A DNA stretch of 42,635 bases from Veillonella seminalis (lineage in GTDB: Bacteria; Bacillota; Negativicutes; Veillonellales; Veillonellaceae): assembly GCF_003992065.1 (NCBI RefSeq), contig NZ_RQUZ01000016.1, positions 1-42,635 of the forward strand. The letters run 5' to 3'. Positions within the stretch are counted from its first letter, which is position 1, and each line of letters opens with the position of its first letter. Shown here in pieces: positions 24,201-31,848 of this stretch. Made by a program: the position numbers and the translations under genes. The notes beneath the pieces were generated by a model. That model was not told where the DNA came from. It was given only the letters and a program-made list of their open reading frames with translations, and made no database searches.

Positions 24201-26676
24201 ACAGTTGAAAGATGTTGACAGTAAAGTAACGACCAATACGGGAGATATCACGACCCTCAAAAAAGGCTGGACCTTAGAAGACGGCAATGCGACAAAAGGA
24301 ACAAAAATCGTGAAAGCCGAAGATACCGTTAAAGTCACGAGTGATGACTACATCACGGCGACCGTGAATAATGACGGCCTGAAGCTCGGCATGAACGTAA
24401 CCAAGCTGAATACGCAAATCAATGATCAGATCGACAACAGCGATACCGTCAAAGAGAAGATGAAATCCTGGGTACTCAAAGCGGCGACAACGGATAAAGA
24501 CCCGGCTGCAAAGGGTCAGACCATTGACAATACCAATAATGTGGCGACATTTGACGTAGAAGAAAATCAGGGACTTACCGTCGCGAGAGACGGCGCGACC
24601 ATCAAGTACGGTGTGAATAACAAGCAACTGGTAGGGAATATCAATAGCGGCAATACGGCAGTTACCAATATTTCCGCAAAATTCAGCGTCACTGACGGAA
24701 CCAACACGAAAGCCGTCAACCTCGGAAAAGACAAAAACAACAACGTCAAATTCCTTGGCACGGACGGTGAAACCACCGTGACTGTAGGCGGAAACGATGA
24801 TGCACCGACCGTTACCGTAGGCTTGGATGCAAAGTTCAAGAAACAGGTAACGGATAACACAAGCAATATTGCTGAAAACAAGACGAATATTACGAACTTG
24901 ACAACCCGTGTAGACGGACACGATACGGCTATCGAGAACAACACGAAAGCCATAGGCGAAAACGCGAAAGCTATCGGTGAAAACACGAAAGCCATCGGCG
25001 AAAACACGAAAGCCATCGGCGAAAACACGAAAGCTATTGAAAAGAACGCTGGAGATATCACAACGTTGACAGGTCGTGTAGATACCGCAGAAAAGACCAT
25101 CGGTGAAAACACGAAAGCTATCGGTGAAAACACGAAAGCTATCGGAGAAAACACGAAAGCAATCGGCGAAAACGCGAAAGCTATCGGTGAAAACACGAAA
25201 GCTATCGGTGAAAACGCGAAAGCTATCGGTGAAAACACGAAAGCTATCGGTGAAAACGCGAAAGCTATCGGTGAAAATGCGAAAGCCATCGGCGAAAACA
25301 CGAAAGCTATCGGTGAAAACACGAAAACTATCGGAAAGAACACCGAAAAAATCGAGCAGAACGCGAAAGATATTGCCGCTAAGATGACCTCGTGGACCGT
25401 AAAAGCGGGAGAAGAGGCAGCCGGACAAAAGATTGACAATACCAATAATGCAGTTACCTTTGATGTAGCAGCAAAAGATCAGGGGCTTACCGTAACAAGA
25501 GACGGTTCGACTATCAAATACGGTATTGAAGGAAGCAAGATTGATATTTCCGAAAATAAAACCGTTAATGAACTGAAAGATGAGATTGCAAAGAAAAAGA
25601 CCGTGGTTAAAGCAGGAGATGAAAATATTTCCGTTACAAAAGCTGATGATAAAGAAGAATATACTGTTACTCTTGCTAAAAACCTCAAGGGTTTGAACTC
25701 GGTTTCCGCTACGACAGTTAATGCCGGAACGGTTAAGGCTGATACGGTTGATACAAAGACGGTCAAGGTAAGTGACAAAATCACTGTGGGAGAAGGAGAT
25801 ACCGTCACCATTAACAACGAAGGTCTTACCATCAAAGACGGCCCGTCCGTCAAAAAAGACGGCATTAACGCCGGTGGCAAGACAATCGCCAATGTGGCAG
25901 ACGGCAAAGAGGATAGTGATGCGGTGAACGTGAAACAGCTCAAAGCGATCGAGAACCAGAGTAATCAGAATATTTCCATTCTCGGAGGTAGAGTGAGCGA
26001 ACTGAATACCCGTGTGAACAGAGTCGGCGCAGGCGCTGCCGCACTTGCCGCACTCCACCCGCTCGATTTCGACCCTGATGACAAATGGGACTTTGCCGCA
26101 GGCTACGGCAATTACAGCGGCGCGAATGCTGTCGCTATCGGCGCGTACTACCGTCCGAATGAAGACACCATGTTCAGTGTCGGCGGATCCTTCGGCGGCG
26201 GAGAAAACATGGTGAACGCAGGCGTTTCTGTAAAACTTGGACAAGGCAACCATGTAACGACCTCCAGAGTCGCTATGGCGAAAGAAATCAAAGATCTCCG
26301 TGCAGAAGTGGAAGTCCTGAGACAAGCCGTCACAGGTATCGGACAGGGACAGACTCCCGATCCGGTCAAGATGAAACTTTTCCCGGATATCGCAAAGAAC
26401 CACTGGGCCTATGAAGCAGTAGAAGAACTCACGAAACAGGGACTGCTCGAAGGTTACCCGGACGGAACTTTCGGCGGAGACCGTATGATGACACGCTATG
26501 AATTTGCAGAAATCGTTTACAGAGCCATGCAAAAAGGCCTCAATGTGAACGAAAAGCTGATTCAGGAATTCGAACCGGAATTGGAACGTTTCCGTATCGA
26601 TGTCATTTCCAAAGATAAAAACGGAAACCCGGTCATCGAAAGAGTCCGTGTCAACGAGAAGAGAAAAGCAAAATAA
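18295..26676 (+). CDS. Giant trimeric autotransporter adhesin with C-terminal SLH domain
   Basis: 2793 aa. ATG 18295 follows AGGAGG (18285-18290) and opens the ESPR (MNKIYKLIWSKTKNCWVV...). A signal peptide ends near VQA (residue about 57). The passenger has dozens of YadA head repeats (AIAIGxxAxA) in at least four head blocks, and at least six necks (...TDAVNVAQLK type). A recurring module has SIHYFSVK...NNDGATG, and long coiled-coil stalks include ENTKAIG heptad arrays. A YadA anchor lies at about residues 2560-2650 (RVNRVGAGAAALAALHPLDF...). Then come a coiled-coil linker and an SLH domain about 2691-2745 (LFPDIAKNHWAYEAVEEL...GYPDGTFGGDRMMTRYEFA) plus a charged tail. SLH domains bind peptidoglycan-linked polymer in Negativicutes, so the periplasmic end would anchor the barrel to the wall. 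GC content is higher than the short TAAs, and it is flanked by phage fragments, suggesting transfer. Confidence 0.93.
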   Translation: MNKIYKLIWSKTKNCWVVASELAKGHGKNKSRIKNSLLAVFVMSALLAGGTADVQALTQQEKDEVKNEVAKYLLDKIAHGGEIPGAKAEYGPTSFPEAIANRIFYYDDVSNKIGEKLKHDGLALQYFGVRPNYIEPKRDYLNRYANPDWTNVDNDGAFGAHSMALGYRAFSEAKHGVAIGREALAGGYHRDNSYGGDGDVAIGNSAWALGDKAVSIGDKAISADKSIAIGIQAEAGANKKDSNSILLDPTTKLPYVVSDIAKMNSAIAIGRDAKAWGHQSVSIGGGAKATGKYALSFGNSAEASAMDSFAFGNYASAKGLGAIAIGSDYESSSGGAQAYSGDTIAIGRRAMAGNENDTATAYNTVAIGREARAYGKNSIALGGTANVGDVWQKQLAEGGTAIGSSANAALENATALGYKSIAYAKDAVTLGANTRADIDGGVALGSESNVGSYSSSSYGKAGKVGYDPLGAGADETSTWKATKAAVSVGNQQKDITRQIINVAAGTDNTDAVNVAQLKALQSKAWKDLVASENKLGARIATNTTSITNLSGRVRTNEGDIGRLKTDVSTNDSRIRYLYNNMPFMHYVSVKSEGMAPNEGNYKNDGASKQGAIAIGAHTSSDGDGAVALGAYSFVRGQGSVIVGENSDNYTGGLKAKEGQFDQSIILGSDNTIFAQSAENGGREDKVIGNMNRVEESHGTFVRGTGNFVYDAYNPEALTDEDKQKEQDFLDPIDGGDPTGLFQKGRSHVSVEGDGNMVMGALYTQVSGVGNEISNTDHDDGTSTPKVTYNIVTGNRNTVADSSHNIIMGDNHELENVNGNIIIGSLKTKAKTTASNVTVLGNDADVSVEGGVALGTGSQAATAAGVFGYDPATDKASTTDNATWKSGNGAVSVGAADKTRQITNLAAGLADTDAVNVAQLKALNTKVDNLPSIHYFSVKADDSKKPADTNWNNDGATGNKAIAIGQKAKSEGYAAVAMGASAHTGANAHYSLALGVKSDAAGFANIALGNEAKAQAAMYATAIGQEAAVTKNQGIAIGTTAKTDAENGISFGTQAKSLANRGIAVGTNSTVDQTGGRGIAIGDGAYVGAKTQDHSGEGMPNPGDAWNPSEPYLPVADDTVAGPGKLARENSMAIGMKASAFGFQTTALGAGAEAHDTNTTAVGAAAVAKGNYSTALGKQARTFEKESTSVGHWADSRAEFATALGSNTIVYKKGGVALGFGARAYDENSIAIGSNSFAKEAIDGKAYLSEEEVKAAAGIVSVGNPAYKAGDKDVAANYRRIVNVAGGINDNDAVNVAQLKALEGKVTTNTGDITTNKNDITGLKKGFIVKDGGTGKANVTLGGDKEPEVTFKAAVDTTTDATAGGSSLTSSVDKDRNVTYSLNMKQLKQDLGITDGPDGVMSSWKLKAKDETTPQEIKNGNTVTFDASGNGLTVERKDSTIKYTIDGSKLDIAKNQSIINLGDRIDNLPSIHYFSVKSDDSKNPADTNWNNDGATGKNAIAIGKDAKAERESSVVIGLKASSGVAANDGVAVGSSASVTGFGGVAIGRESSAEGQETVAIGTGAKGVIHRTVAIGGYANADGFGAVAIGRDSMSKERGVSVGIQSNSKEFAVSVGTNSFSNFRSVAVGELANAEAPYAVAVGDQTGSYAMGAVTLGNKTRAFGDGSVAIGNQARVSGKGITPEEYKALPEADQKLYRLYEAVYHNYDDPSKPIVDRKYYKVIDAHDWRAANLYNSIAIGTTSFVEAKEAIGIGAGTRINGDLGVALGYAAVSEEKGTALGAGAQAKANAGVALGEGAVADTAAEVVGYDPLTGEASTETTSTWKSVKGAVSVGTADKTRQITNLAAGTNDTDAVNVAQLKNAKTTVEAGDYVTVTKKTEDGKGTTYTVKGPNLTSVDKNLTVTDDKDANDKKVGYKLELSKTLTGLTSVSSEAFKVGDKTYINSNGINANNNKITNVAPGTKDGDAVNFKQLKDVDSKVTTNTGDITTLKKGWTLEDGNATKGTKIVKAEDTVKVTSDDYITATVNNDGLKLGMNVTKLNTQINDQIDNSDTVKEKMKSWVLKAATTDKDPAAKGQTIDNTNNVATFDVEENQGLTVARDGATIKYGVNNKQLVGNINSGNTAVTNISAKFSVTDGTNTKAVNLGKDKNNNVKFLGTDGETTVTVGGNDDAPTVTVGLDAKFKKQVTDNTSNIAENKTNITNLTTRVDGHDTAIENNTKAIGENAKAIGENTKAIGENTKAIGENTKAIEKNAGDITTLTGRVDTAEKTIGENTKAIGENTKAIGENTKAIGENAKAIGENTKAIGENAKAIGENTKAIGENAKAIGENAKAIGENTKAIGENTKTIGKNTEKIEQNAKDIAAKMTSWTVKAGEEAAGQKIDNTNNAVTFDVAAKDQGLTVTRDGSTIKYGIEGSKIDISENKTVNELKDEIAKKKTVVKAGDENISVTKADDKEEYTVTLAKNLKGLNSVSATTVNAGTVKADTVDTKTVKVSDKITVGEGDTVTINNEGLTIKDGPSVKKDGINAGGKTIANVADGKEDSDAVNVKQLKAIENQSNQNISILGGRVSELNTRVNRVGAGAAALAALHPLDFDPDDKWDFAAGYGNYSGANAVAIGAYYRPNEDTMFSVGGSFGGGENMVNAGVSVKLGQGNHVTTSRVAMAKEIKDLRAEVEVLRQAVTGIGQGQTPDPVKMKLFPDIAKNHWAYEAVEELTKQGLLEGYPDGTFGGDRMMTRYEFAEIVYRAMQKGLNVNEKLIQEFEPELERFRIDVISKDKNGNPVIERVRVNEKRKAK
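24937..25041 (+). repeat. 21-bp tandem repeat array, 5 units (NTKAIGE heptads)
   Basis: Five exact-length 21-base units encoding (E/N)N(T/A)KAI(G/E), in phase with the reading frame and near identical in sequence. They form coiled-coil heptads in the giant TAA stalk. Confidence 0.9.
25105..25335 (+). repeat. 21-bp tandem repeat array, 11 units (NTKAIGE heptads)
   Basis: 231 bases, exactly eleven 21-base units alternating ENTKAIG and ENAKAIG, separated from the first array by a non-repeat segment (KNAGDITTLTGRVDTAEKTIG). Any gain or loss of units keeps the frame and the heptad register, so stalk length can change without loss of function. Confidence 0.92.
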
Positions 26677-26713
26677 AACTTCATAAAAACGGCACAACCG
26701 AAGTAAAAAAGAA

Positions 26714-26746
26714 AACCCCGAGGGAAATAACTCCCCGGGGTTTTTT
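26714..26746 (+). terminator. Terminator of the giant TAA gene
   Basis: AACCCCG...CGGGGTT with inner GGGA/TCCC pairing, followed by T6, 38 bases after the stop. Confidence 0.9.
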
Positions 26747-26820
26747 CATGCTGCATGAAAGAAAGCAAAATAATTCATATATGACGTTGAGGAAGAAAGA
26801 ATTCAAAGTTTTTAAAAGGT

Positions 26821-27249
26821 TTTAAGCAGCGCCGGAGCAATATCACCGTCAGTCTGCTTCTTGCAGATCCGTTCCGCTACCAGGGGCAGGAATCGAAGGT
26901 TGTTTATGATTTCCCTGTGGAAGTGACCAAAGCGCCCATGGTGGTGCATAACCTGGGGAGTGTGGATACCCCGATGACGTTCCGCCTCATCCCGAAAAAG
27001 GAAATGCCTGCGGTCACAATATGGCATGAAGAAATGAAGAAGCACATGAAGCTTTCCGATGCCCTGCTTATTGCACCGCGTATGGCAATGGTCAATACGA
27101 AAGAGGGAACGGTCTGGCGGGATGAAGCGAACAGCATCAATACTTTCAGCGGACAGTTCCTTTCTGCCGTACCGGGCAAAAATACGTTTTTCTATACCGG
27201 TGGCGCGGGAAGGATAGAAATTTCTTTCACAAACAGGTGGTTCCTATGA
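26821..27249 (+). pseudogene. Phage distal tail protein (Dit-like), C-terminal fragment
   Basis: The frame is open from 26791 without a start codon. From about 26827 it reads RRSNITVSLLLADPFRY..., and it ends SGQFLSAVPGKNTFFYTGG then GRIEISFTNRWFL. This is the C-terminal half of siphophage distal tail (Dit) proteins (N-terminal ring domain missing). Its TGA at 27247 overlaps the next ATG (ATGA), a normal phage translational coupling. In siphophage maps Dit follows the tape-measure gene, so with the portal fragment at 17665 it brackets the deleted block. The 5' junction lies about 75 bases after the giant TAA terminator. Confidence 0.75.
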
Positions 27250-27773
27250 ATATCCGTTTCGGTGGCGGCTTTTTTGGACGCTTTCTCTATGCGGGCAAGA
27301 CGAACCGTATAGGGAATGCCAATGACGTTAAGGGAGAAGTTCGCAAGTGTTATCCGAATCAGTTTACGGTGATAGCCTATGCGGAGAACGGCACCAAGAC
27401 GGCGTTTTTCGGTAGTGGCATCGAAAAAAATCCGTTAGCATCCTTTGGTGCATGAGCCGCTCAGCAAGAACATCAATCAGCCTATATCAATATGCTCATT
27501 TATGACGTTGCCCATCAGCACTATAATTATACCTTCCTAAAACTATGTAATTTTCTGTTTCTTATGGCCGAAAATAACCGGGACGGTGATCATTCTGTCG
27601 TGATTACGCAGGAAACTATAGCTAACCTACTGGGGGTAGGGCGTAATCATGTTACAAAGTGCCTTTCTCGTCTGCGGCAGGAAAATATTATCAAGGTAAA
27701 ACGCGGTTGTATCAACATCTTAGATTTCGATACATTAGCTGCTTATTGTTCACAGGAAACGCAGAAAACGTAG
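27246..27773 (+). pseudogene. Crp/Fnr-family regulator remnant with in-frame TGA
   Basis: From 27456 the frame encodes QQEHQSAYINMLIYDVAHQHYNYTFLKL... then VITQETIANLLGVGRNHVTKCLSRLRQENIIKV, the dimer helix and winged HTH of Crp/Fnr regulators. The frame upstream (27246-27452) is the same one, interrupted by TGA 27453-27455. It contains FTVIAYAENGTKTAFFGSG, which could be a remnant of the beta-roll sensor domain, but this part is tentative. The first codons overlap the Dit stop and may belong to a phage gene instead. The sensor domain is too short to be functional. Codons from 27492 could in principle express an isolated HTH of 93 aa, but no SD precedes it. Confidence 0.6.
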
Positions 27774-28170
27774 AAATGACTTTCTTTGGGTAGCATAACA
27801 TACCCCCCCATTTTTTGTTCTGTTCCCTAGGTAACAAAACAGAAGGGCACATGAACCGATATGCAGCGTTTTAGAACCGTTGATGCCCTTGATTTCGCCT
27901 CGTTCCGAGGTTCTGGGGTTCGTTAAATATTTTCTAATTGTCGGCTGATGGTTGGACGGTCAATATTATATAATTGGGTGATAATATGGAGAAAATGTGG
28001 AGTGATAAAAAAGCCTTCCTTTAATTTAGGATTTCATACCTAATGTTAAAGGAAGGCTTTGGTTGTATATTACCTTTTTCCGTTTTTATAAAAGTTTAAG
28101 CTAAACTCTTTGTATACCGGTTGGCGTATAATTAGCAACTCTAATTTAGTTTATACTGATTAGAACGCTA
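27774..28170. other. Intergenic region with several hairpins
   Basis: No gene. Contains AAGGGCA (27843-27849) pairing with TGCCCTT (27884-27890), then a small perfect hairpin CCTCG-TTC-CGAGG (27898-27910). The stacked stems look RNA-like but match no family I know. Confidence 0.4.
28008..28062. terminator. Bidirectional terminator before the CooS-like gene end
   Basis: AAAAGCCTTCCTTTAA / TTAAAGGAAGGCTTT, a 14-15 bp stem with a loop of about 20 bases. It lies about 110 bases beyond the stop of the minus-strand gene. Confidence 0.75.
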
Positions 28171-29964
28171 CTAGTCCCAGCCCAACTTACGACGTTTTTC
28201 TTCGATGCCGGCAATAATCTGTTTTGCCAAGGTTTTCGGATCTGTATTAACCGTTATAACGGAGCTGAGCATATCTTTCGTGTCATGTTTTAAGAAGTTT
28301 TCCACGTTAGTGGAGCCTTGTACCGGTGGTTCTACGCAGTGGTAGGAGTCGATACCGAACATGCGGAACGCAAGGGAGGCGTCGAGACCTTTTTCGTTGG
28401 ACCATTCAGGACTTGTGAAGGCATACGGCATATCCTTAATGTCTTTGCCGGCGGCCTGAGCGATACCGGCTAAAACAGTAGATACACGCGTGTTATCTAC
28501 ACATTCACCAACATGCCATACCGGTGGTAATTTACCGCATAAGAATTCCTGTAAGGATTTACCGGCTTTGGAAGCACCGTCTTTACAGCAATACCCTAAT
28601 TTTAAGAGAGGGAAGGATGCACAACCGTTAGTGAATAATAAAATGTTGTTTTTAATTAACTCATCGGCAATGTCTACAACGGCGCGTTCATAAATAACGC
28701 GAGGGTTGTTACAACCAACGATGTTAACCATACCTTTGATTTGACCGCTCTTTAGGGCGTCTACAAAAGCATCGAAGCCATTAAATTCTTCGGCAATGTT
28801 TTCGGCATTGAAACCTACATCGGCTGTTACTTCGTATGGTGGAATGAAAACAGATACATCGCGACGATTAGCGAAGCTTTCGATAGCACGAGTTACGATT
28901 TTGCGAGCCAATTTTTCAGTATCTTCAATGTTGGAATGATGATGGTCGTACGCATAATGTTCGGCGCCAGGTAAACGAGCTGCATCATTAGTAGTAACAA
29001 CGGTTGTTTTGAAGCAACGGGCTACATCCATGATGGCAGGGAATATGTCCTGCACATCGGCTACCCATAAATCAAGCGCACCGGTACCTAAAACTAGTTC
29101 GGCACCAACGGCATTGGACAATGGAATAACGCCTTCATAGCGGTACATAGCGGACAAGCAAGAACAGCATACGCCGTAGAATTGAATCCCTTCGGCACCA
29201 TGGGCTTTAGCCATGTCGATGAATTCCTGAGTACGACCGATACGAACGATTTCGCTGACTAATGTTGGCAAATGACCGTGAACGGCGATATTAACATAGC
29301 CTTTTTTCAAAGCTCCAACATTTACTTTAGAAGTAGCACGGTGACCGATGCCAAAGAGAACATCAGTGGCAATATCGGCAGCTACTACACCGGTATAACA
29401 GAAAGCGAGACCGCAACGTAAGAATTGTTTCATAATGCTTTCCCAATCACCATCAGTACCGCAACCGGTGCGATGGTAAGCATCAAATACTTCGTTATAA
29501 GCACTGATTGGGATGATGTCCAAATCTTGCCAAACTTTTTGACGTTCAGCCGGAGCCAAGGCTTTGATGGCTTCGTAATCGTCCGGGGTTGGACGGGATA
29601 AGTCGGCTAAGAGTACATCAGCCAATTTGCCGGCCAAGGCTTTAACATCATCTGTGTCGTCAGGAATACCGAAGGTACATTGTGGTTTTTGTTTGTCAAA
29701 ACGATCGAAGGTAGTATCGCAACCAATTTGTTCCATGCGAAGAATCATTTCTCGTACGGCCGGATCCGGAGTTTTGTCCAAAACATCCTGTTTGGAGGCA
29801 AATGTTTTTGCGATATTCGGCAACAGCTTTCATGTAGTCGTTAACATCACCGTGTACATGAGGGTGACTGTGATCATGAGGATGTACATGGTCGGCGAGA
29901 CAACCATGTGCGTGGTCGTGTGCGTGATCATGAGCGTGTTCATGAGTATGAGGATGACTGTGGT
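28171..29964 (-). pseudogene. cooS: CooS-like Ni,Fe-CO dehydrogenase, truncated and frameshifted, with His-rich N-terminal region
   Basis: The main frame (28171-29823) has CooS landmarks: VHGHLP (C-cluster His), FYGVCCSC, GCNNPRV, TNGCASFPLLKLGYC and HVGECVDNTR. The expected DxQCIMP ligand is DVQDIFP, so one C-cluster Cys is Asp. The N-terminal B/D-cluster region (CCxxCxxGPCR type) is absent: sequence jumps from QKPQCTFG to IPDDTDDVKALAGKL, an in-frame loss of perhaps 100 residues. The nominal start at 29823 is TTG without SD. An extra base near 29818-29821 shifts the frame, beyond which the protein continues upstream as ...HGDVNDYMKAVA and a His/Asp-rich stretch (about 29848-29968) suited to binding nickel. 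At about 29965 it stops at the junction with the SDR gene. It would oxidise CO or be a divergent paralogue; as written, inactive. Confidence 0.8.
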
Positions 29965-30723
29965 CATGTTGTGTTGGCAGATTTGAGAGAAGAAAATGCA
30001 GCACAAGCAGCTGAAGTCCTCGAAAATACGGGTTTTAAAACAAGCACGATTGCCGTTGATATTTCGTCCCGTGAATCTATTTTAGCGCTTATCGATCATG
30101 CTAAGCAGTTTGGTGAAATTAAATACCTCATTAATGCGGCCGGCGTTTCCCCATCCCAAGCATCGGTTGAAACTATTTTAAAAGTAGACCTTTACGGTAC
30201 AGCCGTTTTATTGGAAGAATTTGGCAAAGTTATTGCCAACGGCGGTTCTGGTATTATTATTTCTTCCCAGTCCGGTCATCGCTTGGGTGCCTTACCATAG
30301 GACGAAACAGATAAATTGGCTATGACGCCAACCGAAGAATTGTTGGAATTACCATTCTTGAAAGCAATTGATGATACGTTGAAAGCATATCAGTATTCCA
30401 AACGTTGTAATGGTCTTCGCGTTATGGCGGAAGCCACTAAGTGGGGCAAACGTGGTGCAACGGTTAACGCTATCAGCCCTGGGATTGTTATTACGCCACT
30501 TGCCAATGACGAACTCAACGGACCGCGTAAAGAAGGTTACCGCAAGATGCTATCCCTCAGCCCGGCCGGTCGTGCCGGTACACCGGATGAAATCGGTGAT
30601 TTGGGCGAATTCCTTTTGAGCCATAAAGGCCGTTTCATCTCCGGTAGCGACATCCTTATCAACGGTGGTACTACAGCATCGTACTGGTTTGGTGATTTAC
30701 AATATTTAAAAGAAACACACTAA
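29965..30723 (+). pseudogene. Short-chain dehydrogenase/reductase, 5'-truncated with amber stop
   Basis: From 29965 the frame reads HVVLADLREENA (strand beta-2 and the NAD-specificity Asp), AVDISS, LINAAGVSPS (NAG motif), IISSQSGHR (catalytic Ser), QYSKRCNGL (YxxxK, catalytic Tyr and Lys), AISPGIVITPL and SGSDILINGGTT, ending at 30723. It is a classical SDR lacking the first about 25 residues with the TGxxxGIG cofactor loop. TAG at 30298-30300 interrupts it in frame, between LGALP and DETDKLA, with homology continuing on both sides. No promoter or start remains because the 5' end abuts the inverted CooS-like gene. Substrate unknown. The enzyme would use NAD(P)H on an alcohol or ketone. Confidence 0.85.
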
Positions 30724-30739
30724 TTAAGATATAAAGTAA

Positions 30740-30777
30740 GAACGCCATCGACAGTTGGGAGTCGATGGCGTTTTTTT
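30740..30777. terminator. Bidirectional terminator between SDR and LysR genes
   Basis: AACGCCATCGAC / GTCGATGGCGTT, 12-bp perfect stem followed by T7. It lies between two convergent genes. Confidence 0.92.
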
Positions 30778-31657
30778 ATATTTTCTCTTTTAAGTGTTTC
30801 CAAAAAGCATCCTTATAGACACTTGGTGGTGCATCTGTTAGTCGGGCCATTACCGTATGCTTATAAATAGGATCTTTTAGAGGCAAAACAGGAAGCCCTT
30901 CGGCTTTATGGTATTGCAAGGCACTTTCTGAAATGAGTGTGACGCCTAAGCCTGATTTTACTAAATCAATGCGATTGGCAGCACCACTGCAATAACTGAC
31001 AATGTCAGGCGTAAATCCTGCGATTTTACAGGCGGTGCAGAAAATATCATAGGACACATTTTCCGGTGTAGGGAAAATAAAGGGTTCATCCTTGGCTATT
31101 GCAAGGTCTAAGTACTTATCGTCAGCTAGAGGATGATTTTTAGGTAAAAGAGCCAGAAACGATTCTTGTTGAATTTCAATAATTTCAAACGGGTAGCTAT
31201 CTATATTTTGCGGTGCCGCGAAAATAGCAAAATCCAATTGTTCATCCAGTAGCATTTTGCATAATTCTTTACTCAAATGATGCTCCAAGGTGAAACGAGC
31301 CTCCGGATAAGTGGTGTTGAACTCTGCCAAATAATCGGATAATGGCATGCCGCCGAGTCCTGTAATCATGCCGATATGGATAGTATGTTTTTGTGGCTGT
31401 TGCCACCGTTCCATACTTTCGTGGAGTCGATTGACATCCGCCATAATACGCTCTGCATCGCGTAGAAAATCTTCGCCGGCCGGAGTTAATTCAATGGGGT
31501 GAGTATCTCGATTAATAAGTTTTATATTCAGGTCATTTTCTAATTTTGTAATCTGTTGTGACAATGCCGATTGTGAGACGAAAAGACGTTCAGCTGCACG
31601 TGTAAAGTGACGGCATTCGGCTACAGCCAAAAAGTACTGGATTTGTTTTAACAGCAT
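30776..31657 (-). CDS. LysR-family transcriptional regulator
   Basis: 293 aa, normal length. ATG 31657 follows AGAGGTAAGTACC. N-terminal winged HTH (residues 1-60: QIQYFLAVAECRHFTRAAERLFVSQSALSQQITKLE), then a linker helix and a periplasmic-binding-type effector domain (about 90-293; HIGMITGLGGMPLSDYL, FLALLPKNHPLA, SGLGVTLISESA). It is divergently transcribed from the M20 peptidase-dcuC-esterase operon, 191 bases apart, the classic arrangement in which the LysR protein activates its neighbour and represses itself. The effector is probably a substrate of that operon (an acyl-amino acid, peptide or dicarboxylate). No visible defect. Confidence 0.93.
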   Translation of the reverse strand: MLLKQIQYFLAVAECRHFTRAAERLFVSQSALSQQITKLENDLNIKLINRDTHPIELTPAGEDFLRDAERIMADVNRLHESMERWQQPQKHTIHIGMITGLGGMPLSDYLAEFNTTYPEARFTLEHHLSKELCKMLLDEQLDFAIFAAPQNIDSYPFEIIEIQQESFLALLPKNHPLADDKYLDLAIAKDEPFIFPTPENVSYDIFCTACKIAGFTPDIVSYCSGAANRIDLVKSGLGVTLISESALQYHKAEGLPVLPLKDPIYKHTVMARLTDAPPSVYKDAFWKHLKEKI

Positions 31658-31722
31658 AGGTACTTACCTCTTTATGCAGATAAGGTAAAATAAGGCATAA
31701 ATTATCTATTATATTATCCATC

Positions 31723-31810
31723 TTATCATTCTCATTGTATTATTGCAATTCGTTTTGCTAATGATAACAGTAGAACTGCGAATTGTACTTTTGTGCATAT
31801 TACGTATACA
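31723..31810. promoter_or_regulatory. Divergent control region lysR / M20 operon
   Basis: TTATCATT (31723-31730) and AATGATAA (31760-31767) form an 8-bp inverted repeat 29 bases apart, a plausible LysR or Fur-like site. A promoter for the peptidase follows: TTGTAC (31783-31788), a 16-base spacer and TATACA (31805-31810). Confidence 0.45.
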
Positions 31811-31848
31811 CTAAAGGCATACATAATTGCGGAAGGAGAAGATATGAC

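Noticed and set aside
24937-25335. Regular 21-bp repeats considered as a CRISPR array
   Set aside because: There are no spacers between units; the repeats are contiguous, in frame and encode coiled-coil heptads. No cas genes nearby.
24274-26697. An 807-codon minus-strand open frame opposite the giant TAA
   Set aside because: It mirrors the repetitive codon pattern of the TAA (for example FRVFTDSFRVF from the NTKAIGE repeats), has no SD and no domain. It is a shadow of the sense gene, as are the antisense frames at 20296-21258, 24567-25445 and 18385-18990.
27843-27910. Stacked hairpins considered as a tRNA or tmRNA end
   Set aside because: No T-arm consensus or CCA end and no complete cloverleaf could be drawn.
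29696-30004. His-rich 102-aa minus-strand frame as an independent nickel-binding protein
   Set aside because: Its C-terminal half continues into the CooS-like gene after a single-base shift and its N-terminus comes from antisense SDR sequence, so it is the N-terminal part of the broken CooS-like gene.
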